Part shown: one piece after another, positions 41,445 through 50,985 of the stretch
How the letters are laid out: each line of letters opens with the position of its first letter
How positions within the stretch are numbered: the first letter of the stretch is position 1
NCBI RefSeq assembly: GCF_009905255.1
Contig: NZ_CP047602.1
Coordinates: forward strand, 868,001 to 932,000
Direction: 5' to 3'
Source of the DNA: Thermoanaerobacterium aotearoense
Lineage (GTDB): Bacteria > Bacillota > Thermoanaerobacteria > Thermoanaerobacterales > Thermoanaerobacteraceae
Length of the DNA: 64,000 nucleotides
Program-made: the position numbers and the translations under genes
The notes under the pieces: generated by a model
Told to the model about the DNA's origin: nothing
Seen by the model: the letters and a program-made list of their open reading frames with translations, nothing else
Database searches by the model: none

Positions 41445-44216
41445 AAAATTGATGATATATTTAGAATTACAGAAGACCAATTGTTTAAAGAGCTAAACAC
41501 ATCCATAAAGGGCATTTCAAAAGAAGAAGCCAGCAAAAGATTGGAAAAGTATGGCTATAATGAAATAAAAGAAGTCAAAAAGACATCCATGTTTTCAAGG
41601 TTTATAGCAAATTTTACGCATTTATTGGCGATACTCCTCTGGATAGCCAGCATACTTTCATTTATAGGTGGAATGCCACAGCTTGGGTGGGCGATAATAC
41701 TTGTAATAATCGTAAATGCTTTGTTTAGCTTCTGGCAGGAGTTTAAGGCAGAACAAGCTACAGAAAGCCTTAAGAAGATGCTGCCATCGTATGTGAAAGT
41801 CATAAGGGATGGACAACAAGAACAAATATTAGCTCGTGAATTAGTACCAGGAGATATTATATACCTTGAAGAAGGCGACCATGTGCCTGCTGATGCAAGA
41901 CTTATCGAAGCTTTTGAGATGAGGACTATTAATGCTGCGTTGACAGGAGAGTCAGAACCTGTCAGAAGAACGTCTGATGTTGTCTTAGACGATGATGTAT
42001 CGCTTATACAAGCGCCAAATCTTGTCTTTATGGGTACAAATGTCGCATCTGGTTCTGGAACGGCAGTTGTCTACGCTACAGGTATGGATACCCAATTTGG
42101 CAAGATAGCTTCATTGACACAAACAATAAGCGTAGAGCAAAGCCCACTGCAAAAGCAGCTTACGAGAGTTGCAAAAGTCATAGCGTATTTGTCTCTTGTT
42201 ATGGGAGTATTCTTCTTCCTTTTAGGCCTTTTGATGGGAAGGTCATTAGTTGACACATTTATGTTTGCAATAGGTATAATTACAGCAAATGTGCCTGAGG
42301 GATTATTGCCTACTGTTACATTAGCCCTTGCAATGGGCGTACAGCGAATGGCGAAAAGACATGCTTTAGTGAAGAAGCTTTCCAGCGTTGAGACATTAGG
42401 CGGTGCAACGGTCATTTGCACAGACAAGACAGGGACACTGACGCAAAATGAGATGACTGTAAGGGAAATCTGGACTAAAGTGGCATACTACAATGTAAGT
42501 GGTGTTGGATATGAACCAAAAGGTGATTTTTACGTTGGCGACGAAAAGGTAGATGTCAAAAACCTGCCTAATGAACTTTCATTGTTATTAAAAATAGGTT
42601 TACTTTGTAACAACAGCCGGTTAGTCAGGCCTACGAATGAAAATCCGTCTTGGGGCATAATAGGCGATCCTACAGAAGGTTCATTGGTGGTACTGGCGGA
42701 GAAGGCAGGATTTATATTAGAAGAAATGTTGAGAGAGTACCCGAGAATATCTCAACTGCCGTTTGACTCAAGGCGAAAAAGGATGACTTCCATACATAAG
42801 TATGGAAAAGAAATTTACGCGTTTACTAAGGGTGCACCAAAAGAAACCATTTCAGTATGCAATTACATTTTAAGCGATGACGGCATCAAAAAATTGGAGC
42901 AGTCGGATATAGACGAGATAGTTAGGCAAAATGACAAATTTGCTGAATCAGGTCTTAGAGTGCTTGCAATGGCATACAAGAAAATAGATAATGAGATTAA
43001 AGATTATAGCATTGAAAATGTGGAAAACGACTTGATTTTTGTAGGCTTAGTGGCAATGATGGATCCGCCAAGGCCTGAAGTCGAATTGGCTGTCAAACAT
43101 GCACACAAAGCAGGTATAAAGATCATCATGATAACAGGTGACTATGGACTGACGGCTGAATCGATCGCAAGAAGAATAGGCATAGTAAAAGGGCCAAGAC
43201 CAAGGGTAATAACAGGCAATGAATTGGACAAGATGTCTGACGAGGATCTGAAAAAAGAACTGAAAAATAATGAGATAATATTTGCAAGAGTTGCACCTGA
43301 GCACAAGATGAAAGTCGTGGCTGCATTGAAAGATATGGGTGAAGTGGTGGCTGTTACGGGTGATGGCGTCAATGATTCGCCTGCACTGAAGAAAGCCGAT
43401 ATAGGCATTGCAATGGGCAAATCAGGAACGGATGTAGCAAGGGAAGTGGCTACGATGGTTCTGACAGATGATAATTTTGCCAGCATCGTAAATGCCATCG
43501 AAGAAGGCAGGGCAGTCTACGACAATGTGCGGAAGTTTATAACGTACATCTTTGCACACTTGACGCCAGAGGCAATACCTTATATCTTGTTTTCACTGTT
43601 TAATATTCCTGTGCCGATAACGGTAATGCAGATATTGGCTATAGATTTAGGTACTGAAACGTTGCCGGCTCTTGCTCTTGGCGTGGAGCCGCCTGAACCC
43701 GGCGTCATGGATAGGCCACCAAGATCGCCAAAAGAAAAGCTTCTAAATCTATCGCTATTTTTAAGAGGCTACGTGTTATTGGGCATAATAAGCTCAATAG
43801 CTGTTTTATCTGGATATTTCTGGGTTTTGTATAGCGGTGGATGGCATTGGGGAATGACGCTTCCTCTGTCTGATCCATTGGCAAGAAAGGCTGCTACAAT
43901 GAGCTTTTTGGGGATAGTCATTATGCAGGTAGCAAACGTATTTGCATGTCGCACAGAGGTTGCTTCAATGTTCAGTGTAAGTTTCTTCAAAAATAGATTG
44001 CTAAACATCGGTGTAGTTTTTGAGCTGGTTTTAACTGCGCTGCTTATATACGTTCCGTTTTTACAGAAGATATTTGACACGTATCCGGTACCATTTAAGA
44101 ATTGGCTGTTTTATGTGGCTTTTATGCCAATACTCATAGGCGCTGAAGAGATAAGGAAATATTTATTGCGGAGGAAAATCGCATCAAACCAAAAGGAGGT
44201 GAAAGGCTCTATTTGA
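41442..44216 (+). CDS. P-type cation-transporting ATPase (type II)
   Basis: 924 residues. Full P-type layout: N-terminal cation ATPase domain (1-70), helices M1-M2, actuator with LTGESEPV, helices M3-M4 with the ion-site NVPEGLLPTVTLA, phospho-site DKTGTLT (D328), nucleotide domain (about 340-570), hinge TGDGVNDSPALKKADIGIAMG, and six C-terminal helices. The NVPEGLL sequence is closer to Na+/K+-ATPase than to the IPEGLP of Ca2+ pumps, so Na+, K+ or Ca2+ are all open. It is co-transcribed with two TrkA proteins. The start is TTG after a hairpin-spaced ribosome site. Confidence 0.9.
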   Translation: MKIDDIFRITEDQLFKELNTSIKGISKEEASKRLEKYGYNEIKEVKKTSMFSRFIANFTHLLAILLWIASILSFIGGMPQLGWAIILVIIVNALFSFWQEFKAEQATESLKKMLPSYVKVIRDGQQEQILARELVPGDIIYLEEGDHVPADARLIEAFEMRTINAALTGESEPVRRTSDVVLDDDVSLIQAPNLVFMGTNVASGSGTAVVYATGMDTQFGKIASLTQTISVEQSPLQKQLTRVAKVIAYLSLVMGVFFFLLGLLMGRSLVDTFMFAIGIITANVPEGLLPTVTLALAMGVQRMAKRHALVKKLSSVETLGGATVICTDKTGTLTQNEMTVREIWTKVAYYNVSGVGYEPKGDFYVGDEKVDVKNLPNELSLLLKIGLLCNNSRLVRPTNENPSWGIIGDPTEGSLVVLAEKAGFILEEMLREYPRISQLPFDSRRKRMTSIHKYGKEIYAFTKGAPKETISVCNYILSDDGIKKLEQSDIDEIVRQNDKFAESGLRVLAMAYKKIDNEIKDYSIENVENDLIFVGLVAMMDPPRPEVELAVKHAHKAGIKIIMITGDYGLTAESIARRIGIVKGPRPRVITGNELDKMSDEDLKKELKNNEIIFARVAPEHKMKVVAALKDMGEVVAVTGDGVNDSPALKKADIGIAMGKSGTDVAREVATMVLTDDNFASIVNAIEEGRAVYDNVRKFITYIFAHLTPEAIPYILFSLFNIPVPITVMQILAIDLGTETLPALALGVEPPEPGVMDRPPRSPKEKLLNLSLFLRGYVLLGIISSIAVLSGYFWVLYSGGWHWGMTLPLSDPLARKAATMSFLGIVIMQVANVFACRTEVASMFSVSFFKNRLLNIGVVFELVLTALLIYVPFLQKIFDTYPVPFKNWLFYVAFMPILIGAEEIRKYLLRRKIASNQKEVKGSI

Positions 44217-44228
44217 GCCTGATTTATG
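44195..44228 (+). promoter_or_regulatory. Ribosome site separated from start codon by a hairpin (2)
   Basis: GGAGGTG (44195-44201) is 24 nt before ATG 44226. AGGCTC (44204-44209) pairs with GAGCCT (44215-44220), removing 17 nt. The stem contains the P-type ATPase stop codon (44214-44216). Confidence 0.6.
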
Positions 44229-44870
44229 AATATAATTGTTGCTGGATGCGGCCGGCTTGGAGCTGAGTTGGCACAGATGTTAGATTCAGATGGCTATAGT
44301 GTCGTAGTCATAGACAAAGACGCAAATGCCTTTAAAAGATTAAAGCCTTCTTTTAAAGGAAAGTTCATTGAAGGAGTCGCTTTTGACAAGGCTACTTTAA
44401 TAAAAGCAGGCATTGAGCATGCAGATGCCGTTGCATCAACTACAAACGGTGATAACACCAATATCGTTACGGCTTTGATTGCAAAAAAGAAGTTCAATGT
44501 TCCTACTATTGTGGCAAGGATATATGACCCTATAAGAGCGGAGATATACAGAAAAATGGGCATCAATACTGTATCTCCTACATTGTGGGGCGCAAATAAA
44601 ATGAAGGATCTGATTTGCCATCCAGATCTTTTTAGGGTTTCCTCTTTTGGCAGCGGTGAAGTGGAGATAGTAGAGACGGAAGCTTCGGCTTATCTGGATG
44701 GAAGATACGTAAAAGATTTAGTAATCCCATCAGAAGTGAATGTAGTCAGCATAGTGAGGGATGGCATCGCTATGATTCCAACACAAAGCACTGTTGTAAA
44801 AAAAGGAGACAAGATATTTATAGCTGTTACGGCTTTTGGAAAGACAAAGATGAAACAGATGTTTATGTAA
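44226..44870 (+). CDS. trkA: TrkA-family NAD-binding potassium-uptake regulator (1)
   Basis: 214 residues. RCK_N domain (1-about 135) with Rossmann motif GCGRLGAELAQML and the D in VVIDKDA, then RCK_C (about 140-214). Such subunits bind nucleotides or c-di-AMP and gate TrkH/KtrB channels. No channel subunit is in the window; the gene is translationally coupled to the P-type ATPase. Confidence 0.88.
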   Translation: MNIIVAGCGRLGAELAQMLDSDGYSVVVIDKDANAFKRLKPSFKGKFIEGVAFDKATLIKAGIEHADAVASTTNGDNTNIVTALIAKKKFNVPTIVARIYDPIRAEIYRKMGINTVSPTLWGANKMKDLICHPDLFRVSSFGSGEVEIVETEASAYLDGRYVKDLVIPSEVNVVSIVRDGIAMIPTQSTVVKKGDKIFIAVTAFGKTKMKQMFM

Positions 44871-44880
44871 ATATTGGTAA

Positions 44881-44940
44881 GGAGGTGAAAAACCTGACGG
44901 AAACAATAAATGTGTTTCCAAGTCGCAGGTTATAATCATG
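44881..44940 (+). promoter_or_regulatory. Ribosome site separated from start codon by a hairpin (3)
   Basis: GGAGGTG (44881-44887) is 50 nt from ATG 44938. AACCTG/CAGGTT (44891-44896, 44926-44931) and GGAAACA/TGTTTCC (44899-44905, 44913-44919) make a long stem-loop, leaving about 9 effective nt. Confidence 0.65.
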
Positions 44941-45600
44941 TCAATAATGATTGTCGGTGCTGGTCGGTTAGGCTTGTATCTTGCTCAACTGATGAAGGAA
45001 AGGCAAGAAAAAGTCGTAGTTGTTGAAAAAGATGAGTCAAAGATGGATAAGTTAAGGAAGGAATTAAATTGTGAAGTAGTGGTTGGAGATGGTTGCAACT
45101 CGGATGTTTTAAAAAAAGCTGGAATAATAGGAACGGATATTGTCGTCGCTGCCACAGGACATGATGAGGATAATCTTATAATTTGTCAACTGGCAAAATA
45201 CGAGTTTGGGGTATCGAGAGTAGTATCCAGGATAAACAATCCAAAAAATGACTGGCTTTTTACTAAAGATATGGGGGTGGATGCGGCTGTAAGCAGTGCC
45301 CGGATAATCGCAAGATTGATAGAAGAAGAAGCTGAAATAAGTGGAATTACGACAATAATAAATCTCTCAGAAGGAAAAATTTCTATCGTAAGGAGCATCA
45401 TTGAAAGAGGCTCCAATGCCGCCAATAAGATGATCAAAGACTTGATGCTGCCGAAAAACTGCGTCATCATGTCGGTAATAAGAAACAACAAGGTTTTGCT
45501 TCCAGATGGCAGCACTTACATCTTACCGGGGGATGAGGTCTTAAGCGTCGTAAGTGATGAAAGCAAAGAAACATTAAAGAATATTTTTGATGCAGAATAA
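44938..45600 (+). CDS. trkA: TrkA-family NAD-binding potassium-uptake regulator (2)
   Basis: 220 residues. RCK_N with GAGRLGLYLAQLM and VVVEKDE, RCK_C from about 140. It is a divergent paralogue of the preceding gene, suggesting a TrkA heterodimer like the two-RCK arrangement of E. coli TrkA. Ends the operon at a strong terminator. Confidence 0.88.
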   Translation: MSIMIVGAGRLGLYLAQLMKERQEKVVVVEKDESKMDKLRKELNCEVVVGDGCNSDVLKKAGIIGTDIVVAATGHDEDNLIICQLAKYEFGVSRVVSRINNPKNDWLFTKDMGVDAAVSSARIIARLIEEEAEISGITTIINLSEGKISIVRSIIERGSNAANKMIKDLMLPKNCVIMSVIRNNKVLLPDGSTYILPGDEVLSVVSDESKETLKNIFDAE

Positions 45601-45655
45601 AAAAGGCTTCTGCACGATTGACTGAATATGTCATAGTGCAAAAGCCTTTTTTTAT
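45601..45655 (+). terminator. Intrinsic terminator of the ATPase-TrkA operon
   Basis: AAAAGGCTT and TGCAC on the left pair with GTGCA and AAGCCTTTT on the right (45601-45650), with one bulge, then TTTTTATAC. Confidence 0.85.
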
Positions 45656-45810
45656 ACAAAAAATATTTTGAGGTTATAACCACTTCGCGATTGATACTGA
45701 CTGGTCAATAAAAAATATAAAATATTTTTAAAAACATGAAGGAATTTTTTATCCAGTGTAGAAATAATACTTTAATAAACATATTAATAAATTTAAAGGA
45801 GATGGTCTAA

Positions 45811-47946
45811 TTGAATTCCTATCTACTTATCATCTATGGAGTTGTCATTATTGCAGCTCTTGCCATCATTGGTTTTATTAGGTTTATTTTCAGTCAAGAC
45901 AAAGGTGACGAGAAGATGCAGCAGATCTCAGACTCCATAAAGGAAGGTGCAATGGCTTTTCTAAACAGGCAGTATAAAACGATAACAGTCCTTGCACTGA
46001 TAGTTGCTGTCATAATAATAATTGCCAATTATTATGGACACCAGTCAGAAGGTGTTGGTTCTGCCATAAGCTATGCATGGCATGTTGGATTGGCATTTAT
46101 ATCTGGGGCTTTGTGCTCTGCTATATCTGGCTACATAGGCATGTACATGGCGGTCAATTCAAATGTGAGGGCAGCCAGTGGTGCCAGAAAAGGTCTTAAC
46201 AAGGCTTTACAGATCGCTTTAAGAGGTGGGGCTGTTACAGGCCTTGCGGTTACAGCATTGTCACTTTTTGGCGTGGCGACTTTGTTTTTTGCATACGGTG
46301 GAGCGTCTGGACAACAGGAATTAGTTAAAAATGCTCCATCATTGATAGTAGGTTTTGGCTTTGGCGCTTCCTTCGTTGCGCTTTTTGCACAGTTAGGCGG
46401 TGGTATATACACAAAAGCTGCTGACGTAGGTGCTGACCTTGTCGGCAAGGTAGAAGCAGGCATTCCAGAGGATGATCCAAGAAATCCTGCAGTAATCGCT
46501 GATTTGGTTGGCGATAACGTTGGAGACTGTGCTGGAAGGGGAGCCGACCTGTTTGAATCAACAGCCGCTGAAAATATAGGTGCTATGATTTTGGGTGTAG
46601 GCTTGTATCCTGTCTTTGGATTAAAAGGCATATTGTTCCCACTTGTAGCACGTGCTATTGGTATTATCGCTTCAATCATCGGTATTGTATTCGTAAACAC
46701 GAAAGACGAATCAAAAGATCCTATGATTGCTTTAAATAAAGGATATTTTGTAACAACGATAATAAACATAATTGTACTTTTCTTCGCTGTGAAGGTTATG
46801 CTTTCAGGTCATTTATCAAATGGCGATAGCGTAAATTATTTGCTTCTATATGGTGCAGCAGTCGCAGGCATATTGCTAAGCTACGTATTTGTATTTTTGA
46901 CAAACTACTACACATCTATGAGCACAAGACCTGTTCAGGAGATCGCAAAGGCTTCAACAACAGGTGCAGCGACAAACATAATAACTGGTATCTCCGTAGG
47001 CATGGAGTCACCAGCACTTCCAGTCTTGTTCATATCTGCAGCAATAATCATAGCATACAGGCTTGGTGAATTGGCACTTCCAAATATAGCTACAGCGGGT
47101 TTCTATGGTACTGCAATAGCTACTATGGGAATGCTATCAACGACGGCATATATTTTAGCTATGGATACTTTTGGACCTATTACTGACAATGCAGGCGGAA
47201 TCACTGAGATGTCTGAAGCACCCGAATCTGTGAGGGTTGTCACAGATAGGCTTGATGCTTGCGGAAATACGACAAAGGCATTGACAAAAGGCTATGCAGT
47301 AGGATCTGCAGCGTTGGCTACATTCCTCCTTTTCTCTGCATATCTTGATGAAGTTAAGAAGATATTAGGGAAGCCAATCGACTCTTGGTTTGCTGTAGAT
47401 ATCGGTAAACCTGAGGTGTTTATTGGTGCATTTATTGGCGCCATGATAGTATACCTTTTTAGCTCTACTGCCATAAGAGCAGTAGGAAAAGCTGCACAGT
47501 ACGTAATACTGGAAGTTAGAAGGCAGTTTAAAGAAAATCCTGGCATCATGGAAGGTACATCAAAGCCTGACTACGCTAAGACAGTCGACATAGTCACAAA
47601 AGGCGCATTAAAAGAGATGGTAATTCCAGGCCTTATTGTCGTAGTAGCGCCTATCTTAGTAGGAATCTTGCTGGGAAAAGAATCTGCAGCAGCATTTTTG
47701 ATGGTTGGCACAATATCCGGTGTAATAATGGCTTTGTTCTTAAACAATGGTGGCGGTGCATGGGACAATGCTAAGAAGTTCATCGAATTAGGAAACTACG
47801 GCGGAAAGAAATCCGATGCGCATAAAGCAGGTGTTGTAGGCGATACAGTAGGTGACCCGTTTAAAGATACTGCAGGTCCGTCATTGCACGTTTTGATAAA
47901 GCTCATAAGCACCATAACACTTGTGTTTGCATCTTTGTTTAGATAA
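45811..47946 (+). CDS. hppA: Membrane-bound proton/sodium-translocating pyrophosphatase
   Basis: 711 residues, about 16 helices. Substrate-binding motifs DVGADLVGKVEAGIPEDDPRN and DNVGDCAGRGADLFES, GGITEMSEAPESVR, and C-terminal KAGVVGDTVGDPFKDTAGPS are complete. It hydrolyses pyrophosphate and pumps H+ or Na+. The GNTTKA motif has Lys where K+-dependent enzymes have Ala (GNTTAA), so a K+-independent H+ pump is predicted. Start TTG behind AAAGGAG. Confidence 0.95.
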   Translation: MNSYLLIIYGVVIIAALAIIGFIRFIFSQDKGDEKMQQISDSIKEGAMAFLNRQYKTITVLALIVAVIIIIANYYGHQSEGVGSAISYAWHVGLAFISGALCSAISGYIGMYMAVNSNVRAASGARKGLNKALQIALRGGAVTGLAVTALSLFGVATLFFAYGGASGQQELVKNAPSLIVGFGFGASFVALFAQLGGGIYTKAADVGADLVGKVEAGIPEDDPRNPAVIADLVGDNVGDCAGRGADLFESTAAENIGAMILGVGLYPVFGLKGILFPLVARAIGIIASIIGIVFVNTKDESKDPMIALNKGYFVTTIINIIVLFFAVKVMLSGHLSNGDSVNYLLLYGAAVAGILLSYVFVFLTNYYTSMSTRPVQEIAKASTTGAATNIITGISVGMESPALPVLFISAAIIIAYRLGELALPNIATAGFYGTAIATMGMLSTTAYILAMDTFGPITDNAGGITEMSEAPESVRVVTDRLDACGNTTKALTKGYAVGSAALATFLLFSAYLDEVKKILGKPIDSWFAVDIGKPEVFIGAFIGAMIVYLFSSTAIRAVGKAAQYVILEVRRQFKENPGIMEGTSKPDYAKTVDIVTKGALKEMVIPGLIVVVAPILVGILLGKESAAAFLMVGTISGVIMALFLNNGGGAWDNAKKFIELGNYGGKKSDAHKAGVVGDTVGDPFKDTAGPSLHVLIKLISTITLVFASLFR

Positions 47947-47959
47947 AAAAATCTATACT

Positions 47960-47990
47960 AAGGTGGAGTTTAATGCTCCACCTTTTTTAA
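47960..47990 (+). terminator. Intrinsic terminator of hppA
   Basis: AAGGTGGAG (47960-47968) pairs with CTCCACCTT (47976-47984), followed by TTTTAATT. Confidence 0.9.
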
Positions 47991-48015
47991 TTGCATTAAG
48001 CTCTTAAAATTTTTA

Positions 48016-48086
48016 TTGACTGAAGGATGCATCGATGATATACTATATATTGATACATCAATATAATTAAACACAATATATAGAGC
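48016..48086 (+). promoter_or_regulatory. nrdD promoter with paired NrdR boxes
   Basis: TTGACT (48016-48021), 17 bp, TATACT (48039-48044). Two NrdR-type boxes, ATACTATATATTGATA (48040-48055) and ACACAATATATAGAGC (48071-48086), are 31 bp apart, the three-turn spacing typical of NrdR. Box 1 covers the -10. Confidence 0.8.
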
Positions 48087-48189
48087 CAATATTAGAAAAT
48101 TTCAGATATGTTTGCTTATTTGATTAACTTTTAATCGGGGTTTTTGATGAATCATTTTTACAGATGATAAATTAATGGAGGTTTTGAAA

Positions 48190-50268
48190 TTGGATAAGGA
48201 AATGAAAGTAGTCAAGAGAAATGGTAAAGAAGAAGGATTTGACAAAGAGAAAATCGCAAATGCTGTCAACAAGGCATTTGAAGCTGTCGGCGAAGGGAAG
48301 TACAGTGATGCTTCAAAGATAGCTGACGAAGTTATGGAGTACATAGGGAAAAATTTTGAAGGGCGCGCAAGTGTAGAGGAGATTCAGGACATTGTAGAGC
48401 AATTTTTGATAAAGCATGGATTTGCAAAAGCTGCAAAAGCGTACATATTGTACAGAAAACAACACCAAGACATAAGAGAATTTAAGAATATGTTTATGGA
48501 CATTGAAAAAATGGTGGACGAGTACATAGGGAAACTTGACTGGAGAGTAAATGAAAACAGCAACATGAGCTACTCTCTCCAAGGCTTGAATAATCATATA
48601 GCAAGCACAATTACGGCCAATTACTGGCTAAATAAGATATACCCAAAAGAAGTAAGAGATGCTCATGTAAATGGTGATTTGCACATACACGACTTAAGCC
48701 TATTATCTGTGTACTGCTGCGGATGGGATTTGAAAGATCTCCTTGTATCTGGGTTTACCGGCGTAGAGGGAAAAGTGCAAAGCAGACCTCCAAAGCATTT
48801 TAGATCTGCTTTAGGACAGATAGTGAACTTCTTCTATACATTGCAAGGCGAAGCTGCAGGCGCTCAGGCATTTTCTAATTTTGATACTTATTTGGCGCCT
48901 TTCATTTATTACGATAAACTTTCATATAAAGAAGTGAAACAATCGCTACAGGAATTTATTTTTAACATAAATGTACCTACGAGAGTAGGGTTTCAAACGC
49001 CATTTACAAATATAACGATGGATTTAGTTGTACCGGCTATATTGGCTGATGAACCTGTCATAATAGGCGGCAAAGCCATGAATAGATCGTATAAAGAATT
49101 TCAGAAGGAAATGGATATGCTTAATATGGCATTTGCTGAGGTAATGATGGAAGGGGATGCAAATGGAAGGATATTCACATTTCCAATACCGACTTACAAT
49201 ATAACGAAGGATTTTGATTGGGAAAGCCCTGTTATAGACAAAATAATGGAGATGACTGCAAAATACGGCCTTCCGTATTTTAGCAACTTTGTAAATAGCG
49301 ATCTAAACCCAGAAGATGCGAGATCCATGTGTTGTCGCTTAAGGCTTGATAATAGAGAGCTTAGAAAGCGTGGTGGTGGTCTTTTCGGAGCAAATCCACT
49401 TACAGGCTCTATAGGCGTTGTGACGATTAACATGCCAAGGATTGGGTATTTATCAAATTCAAAAGAAGAATTTTTTGAGAGATTAGGTAAGCAAATGGAT
49501 GTGGCAAGAAAGAGCCTTGAGATAAAGAGAAAAGTACTGGAAAACATGACTGAAATGGGCCTTTATCCTTATTCAAAGTTTTACCTAAGAGATATAAAGA
49601 TGAGATTTGGCTCATACTGGCAGAATCACTTTAATACCATCGGCTTAATAGGGATGAACGAGGCACTTTTGAATTTCATGGGATGTGACATCACAAGCGA
49701 AAAAGGCAGGAATTTCGCATTAGAAGTTTTGGACTTCATGAGAAATAGATTGGAAGACTATCAGATAGAATCAAATTACCTTTACAACCTTGAAGCATCG
49801 CCTGCTGAAGGTGCGTCGTACAGACTGGCGAAAAAAGACAAAGAGTTATACAAAGACATCATCACTGCAGGGGGAGATGTGCCGTATTACACTAATTCTA
49901 CACAGCTTCCTGTCGATTTTACAGATGATATATTTACAGCTCTTGATTTGCAGGACGAACTTCAGACTAAATACACAGGAGGAACAGTATTTCATGGCTT
50001 TTTAGGTGAAAACATAAGCGATCCTGACACGTGCAAAGCATTGGTGAAAAAGATAGCGTACAATTATAGGCTTCCTTATTACACAATAACGCCGACATTT
50101 TCAATATGTGACAACCACGGCTATATATCAGGAGAGCATCTTAACTGTCCACAATGTGGAAATGAATGCGAAGTGTACAGCAGAGTTGTAGGATATTATA
50201 GGCCGCTTCAAAACTGGAATGAAGGCAAAAGAGAGGAGTTTTCTGACAGGAAGGAATTCGTAATATGA
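48190..50268 (+). CDS. nrdD: Anaerobic ribonucleoside-triphosphate reductase
   Basis: 692 residues. TTG 48190 is chosen because GGAGG lies 8 bases before it; the frame extends up to an ATG at 48175 that overlaps the site. An N-terminal ATP cone (about 5-95) is followed by the catalytic barrel. The C-terminus has the zinc site CDNHGY...CPQCGNEC and the glycyl-radical motif RVVGYYRP (G668). It makes dNTPs without oxygen; the radical is installed by NrdG, encoded next with a 4-bp overlap. Confidence 0.93.
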   Translation: MDKEMKVVKRNGKEEGFDKEKIANAVNKAFEAVGEGKYSDASKIADEVMEYIGKNFEGRASVEEIQDIVEQFLIKHGFAKAAKAYILYRKQHQDIREFKNMFMDIEKMVDEYIGKLDWRVNENSNMSYSLQGLNNHIASTITANYWLNKIYPKEVRDAHVNGDLHIHDLSLLSVYCCGWDLKDLLVSGFTGVEGKVQSRPPKHFRSALGQIVNFFYTLQGEAAGAQAFSNFDTYLAPFIYYDKLSYKEVKQSLQEFIFNINVPTRVGFQTPFTNITMDLVVPAILADEPVIIGGKAMNRSYKEFQKEMDMLNMAFAEVMMEGDANGRIFTFPIPTYNITKDFDWESPVIDKIMEMTAKYGLPYFSNFVNSDLNPEDARSMCCRLRLDNRELRKRGGGLFGANPLTGSIGVVTINMPRIGYLSNSKEEFFERLGKQMDVARKSLEIKRKVLENMTEMGLYPYSKFYLRDIKMRFGSYWQNHFNTIGLIGMNEALLNFMGCDITSEKGRNFALEVLDFMRNRLEDYQIESNYLYNLEASPAEGASYRLAKKDKELYKDIITAGGDVPYYTNSTQLPVDFTDDIFTALDLQDELQTKYTGGTVFHGFLGENISDPDTCKALVKKIAYNYRLPYYTITPTFSICDNHGYISGEHLNCPQCGNECEVYSRVVGYYRPLQNWNEGKREEFSDRKEFVI

Positions 50269-50948
50269 TGTATGATTACATGCCTGTATCTATGGTGGAT
50301 TATCCCGGCAAAATAGCCACGACAGTATTTATAAGTGGATGTAACTTTGCCTGCCCATACTGCCACAATAGCCAGCTTATTAAGTTTAAAAAACCTGTTA
50401 GAAGTGAAGCTGAATTCATGGAATATCTGAACAAAAGGAGAAATCTAATAGATGGTGTCTGCATAACAGGTGGTGAGCCTACGCTGTGGGATGGCTTATA
50501 TAACTTTATTAAGGATATAAAGGATTTGGGATTTAGCATTAAGCTTGACACTAATGGTTCTCGTCCTGAAGTCTTAGAAAGACTTTTAAACGATGATTTG
50601 ATAGATTACATTGCTATGGATGTAAAAGGGCCGAAAGATAAATACGGTTTATTTATAAAAAACAATAAAGATATAGAGATGATTGTAAAAAGCATCAATT
50701 TGATTAAAAACTCTGGAATAGATTATGAATTCAGGACGACTGTAAATGAAAAATTGCTTTCTGCAGATGATTTTTTATCTATAGCAAATATGATTTATGG
50801 ATGTAAAAGATATATTTTACAAAGGTACAAATACTCAGAAGGCATATTAAATAAGGATTTGTGCGGTGGAGAGCAATGCGACATTAAATATTTGCTAATT
50901 ATAAAAGAGATGATAAATGATAAAATCGAAGAAATACTAATAAGATAG
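50265..50948 (+). CDS. nrdG: Anaerobic ribonucleotide reductase activating protein
   Basis: 227 residues. Radical-SAM motif CNFACPYC (CX3CX2C, about 27-34), GGEPTL and SIKLDTNG. It reductively cleaves SAM and generates the glycyl radical on NrdD. Length and sequence match the longer NrdG of Firmicutes and archaea. ATG overlaps the nrdD stop. Confidence 0.9.
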   Translation: MMYDYMPVSMVDYPGKIATTVFISGCNFACPYCHNSQLIKFKKPVRSEAEFMEYLNKRRNLIDGVCITGGEPTLWDGLYNFIKDIKDLGFSIKLDTNGSRPEVLERLLNDDLIDYIAMDVKGPKDKYGLFIKNNKDIEMIVKSINLIKNSGIDYEFRTTVNEKLLSADDFLSIANMIYGCKRYILQRYKYSEGILNKDLCGGEQCDIKYLLIIKEMINDKIEEILIR

Positions 50949-50956
50949 AATTGTTT

Positions 50957-50985
50957 AAAAGGAGATTTTCTCCTTTTTTGTTTTA
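50957..50985 (+). terminator. Intrinsic terminator of nrdDG
   Basis: AAAAGGAGA (50957-50965) pairs with TCTCCTTTT (50969-50977), loop TTT, followed by TTTG. The next 200 bases to 51196 hold no recognised feature. Confidence 0.8.

Noticed and set aside
46131-46769. 212-residue minus-strand frame inside hppA
   Set aside because: hppA is unmistakable and spans the region; the antisense peptide has no recognisable domain.
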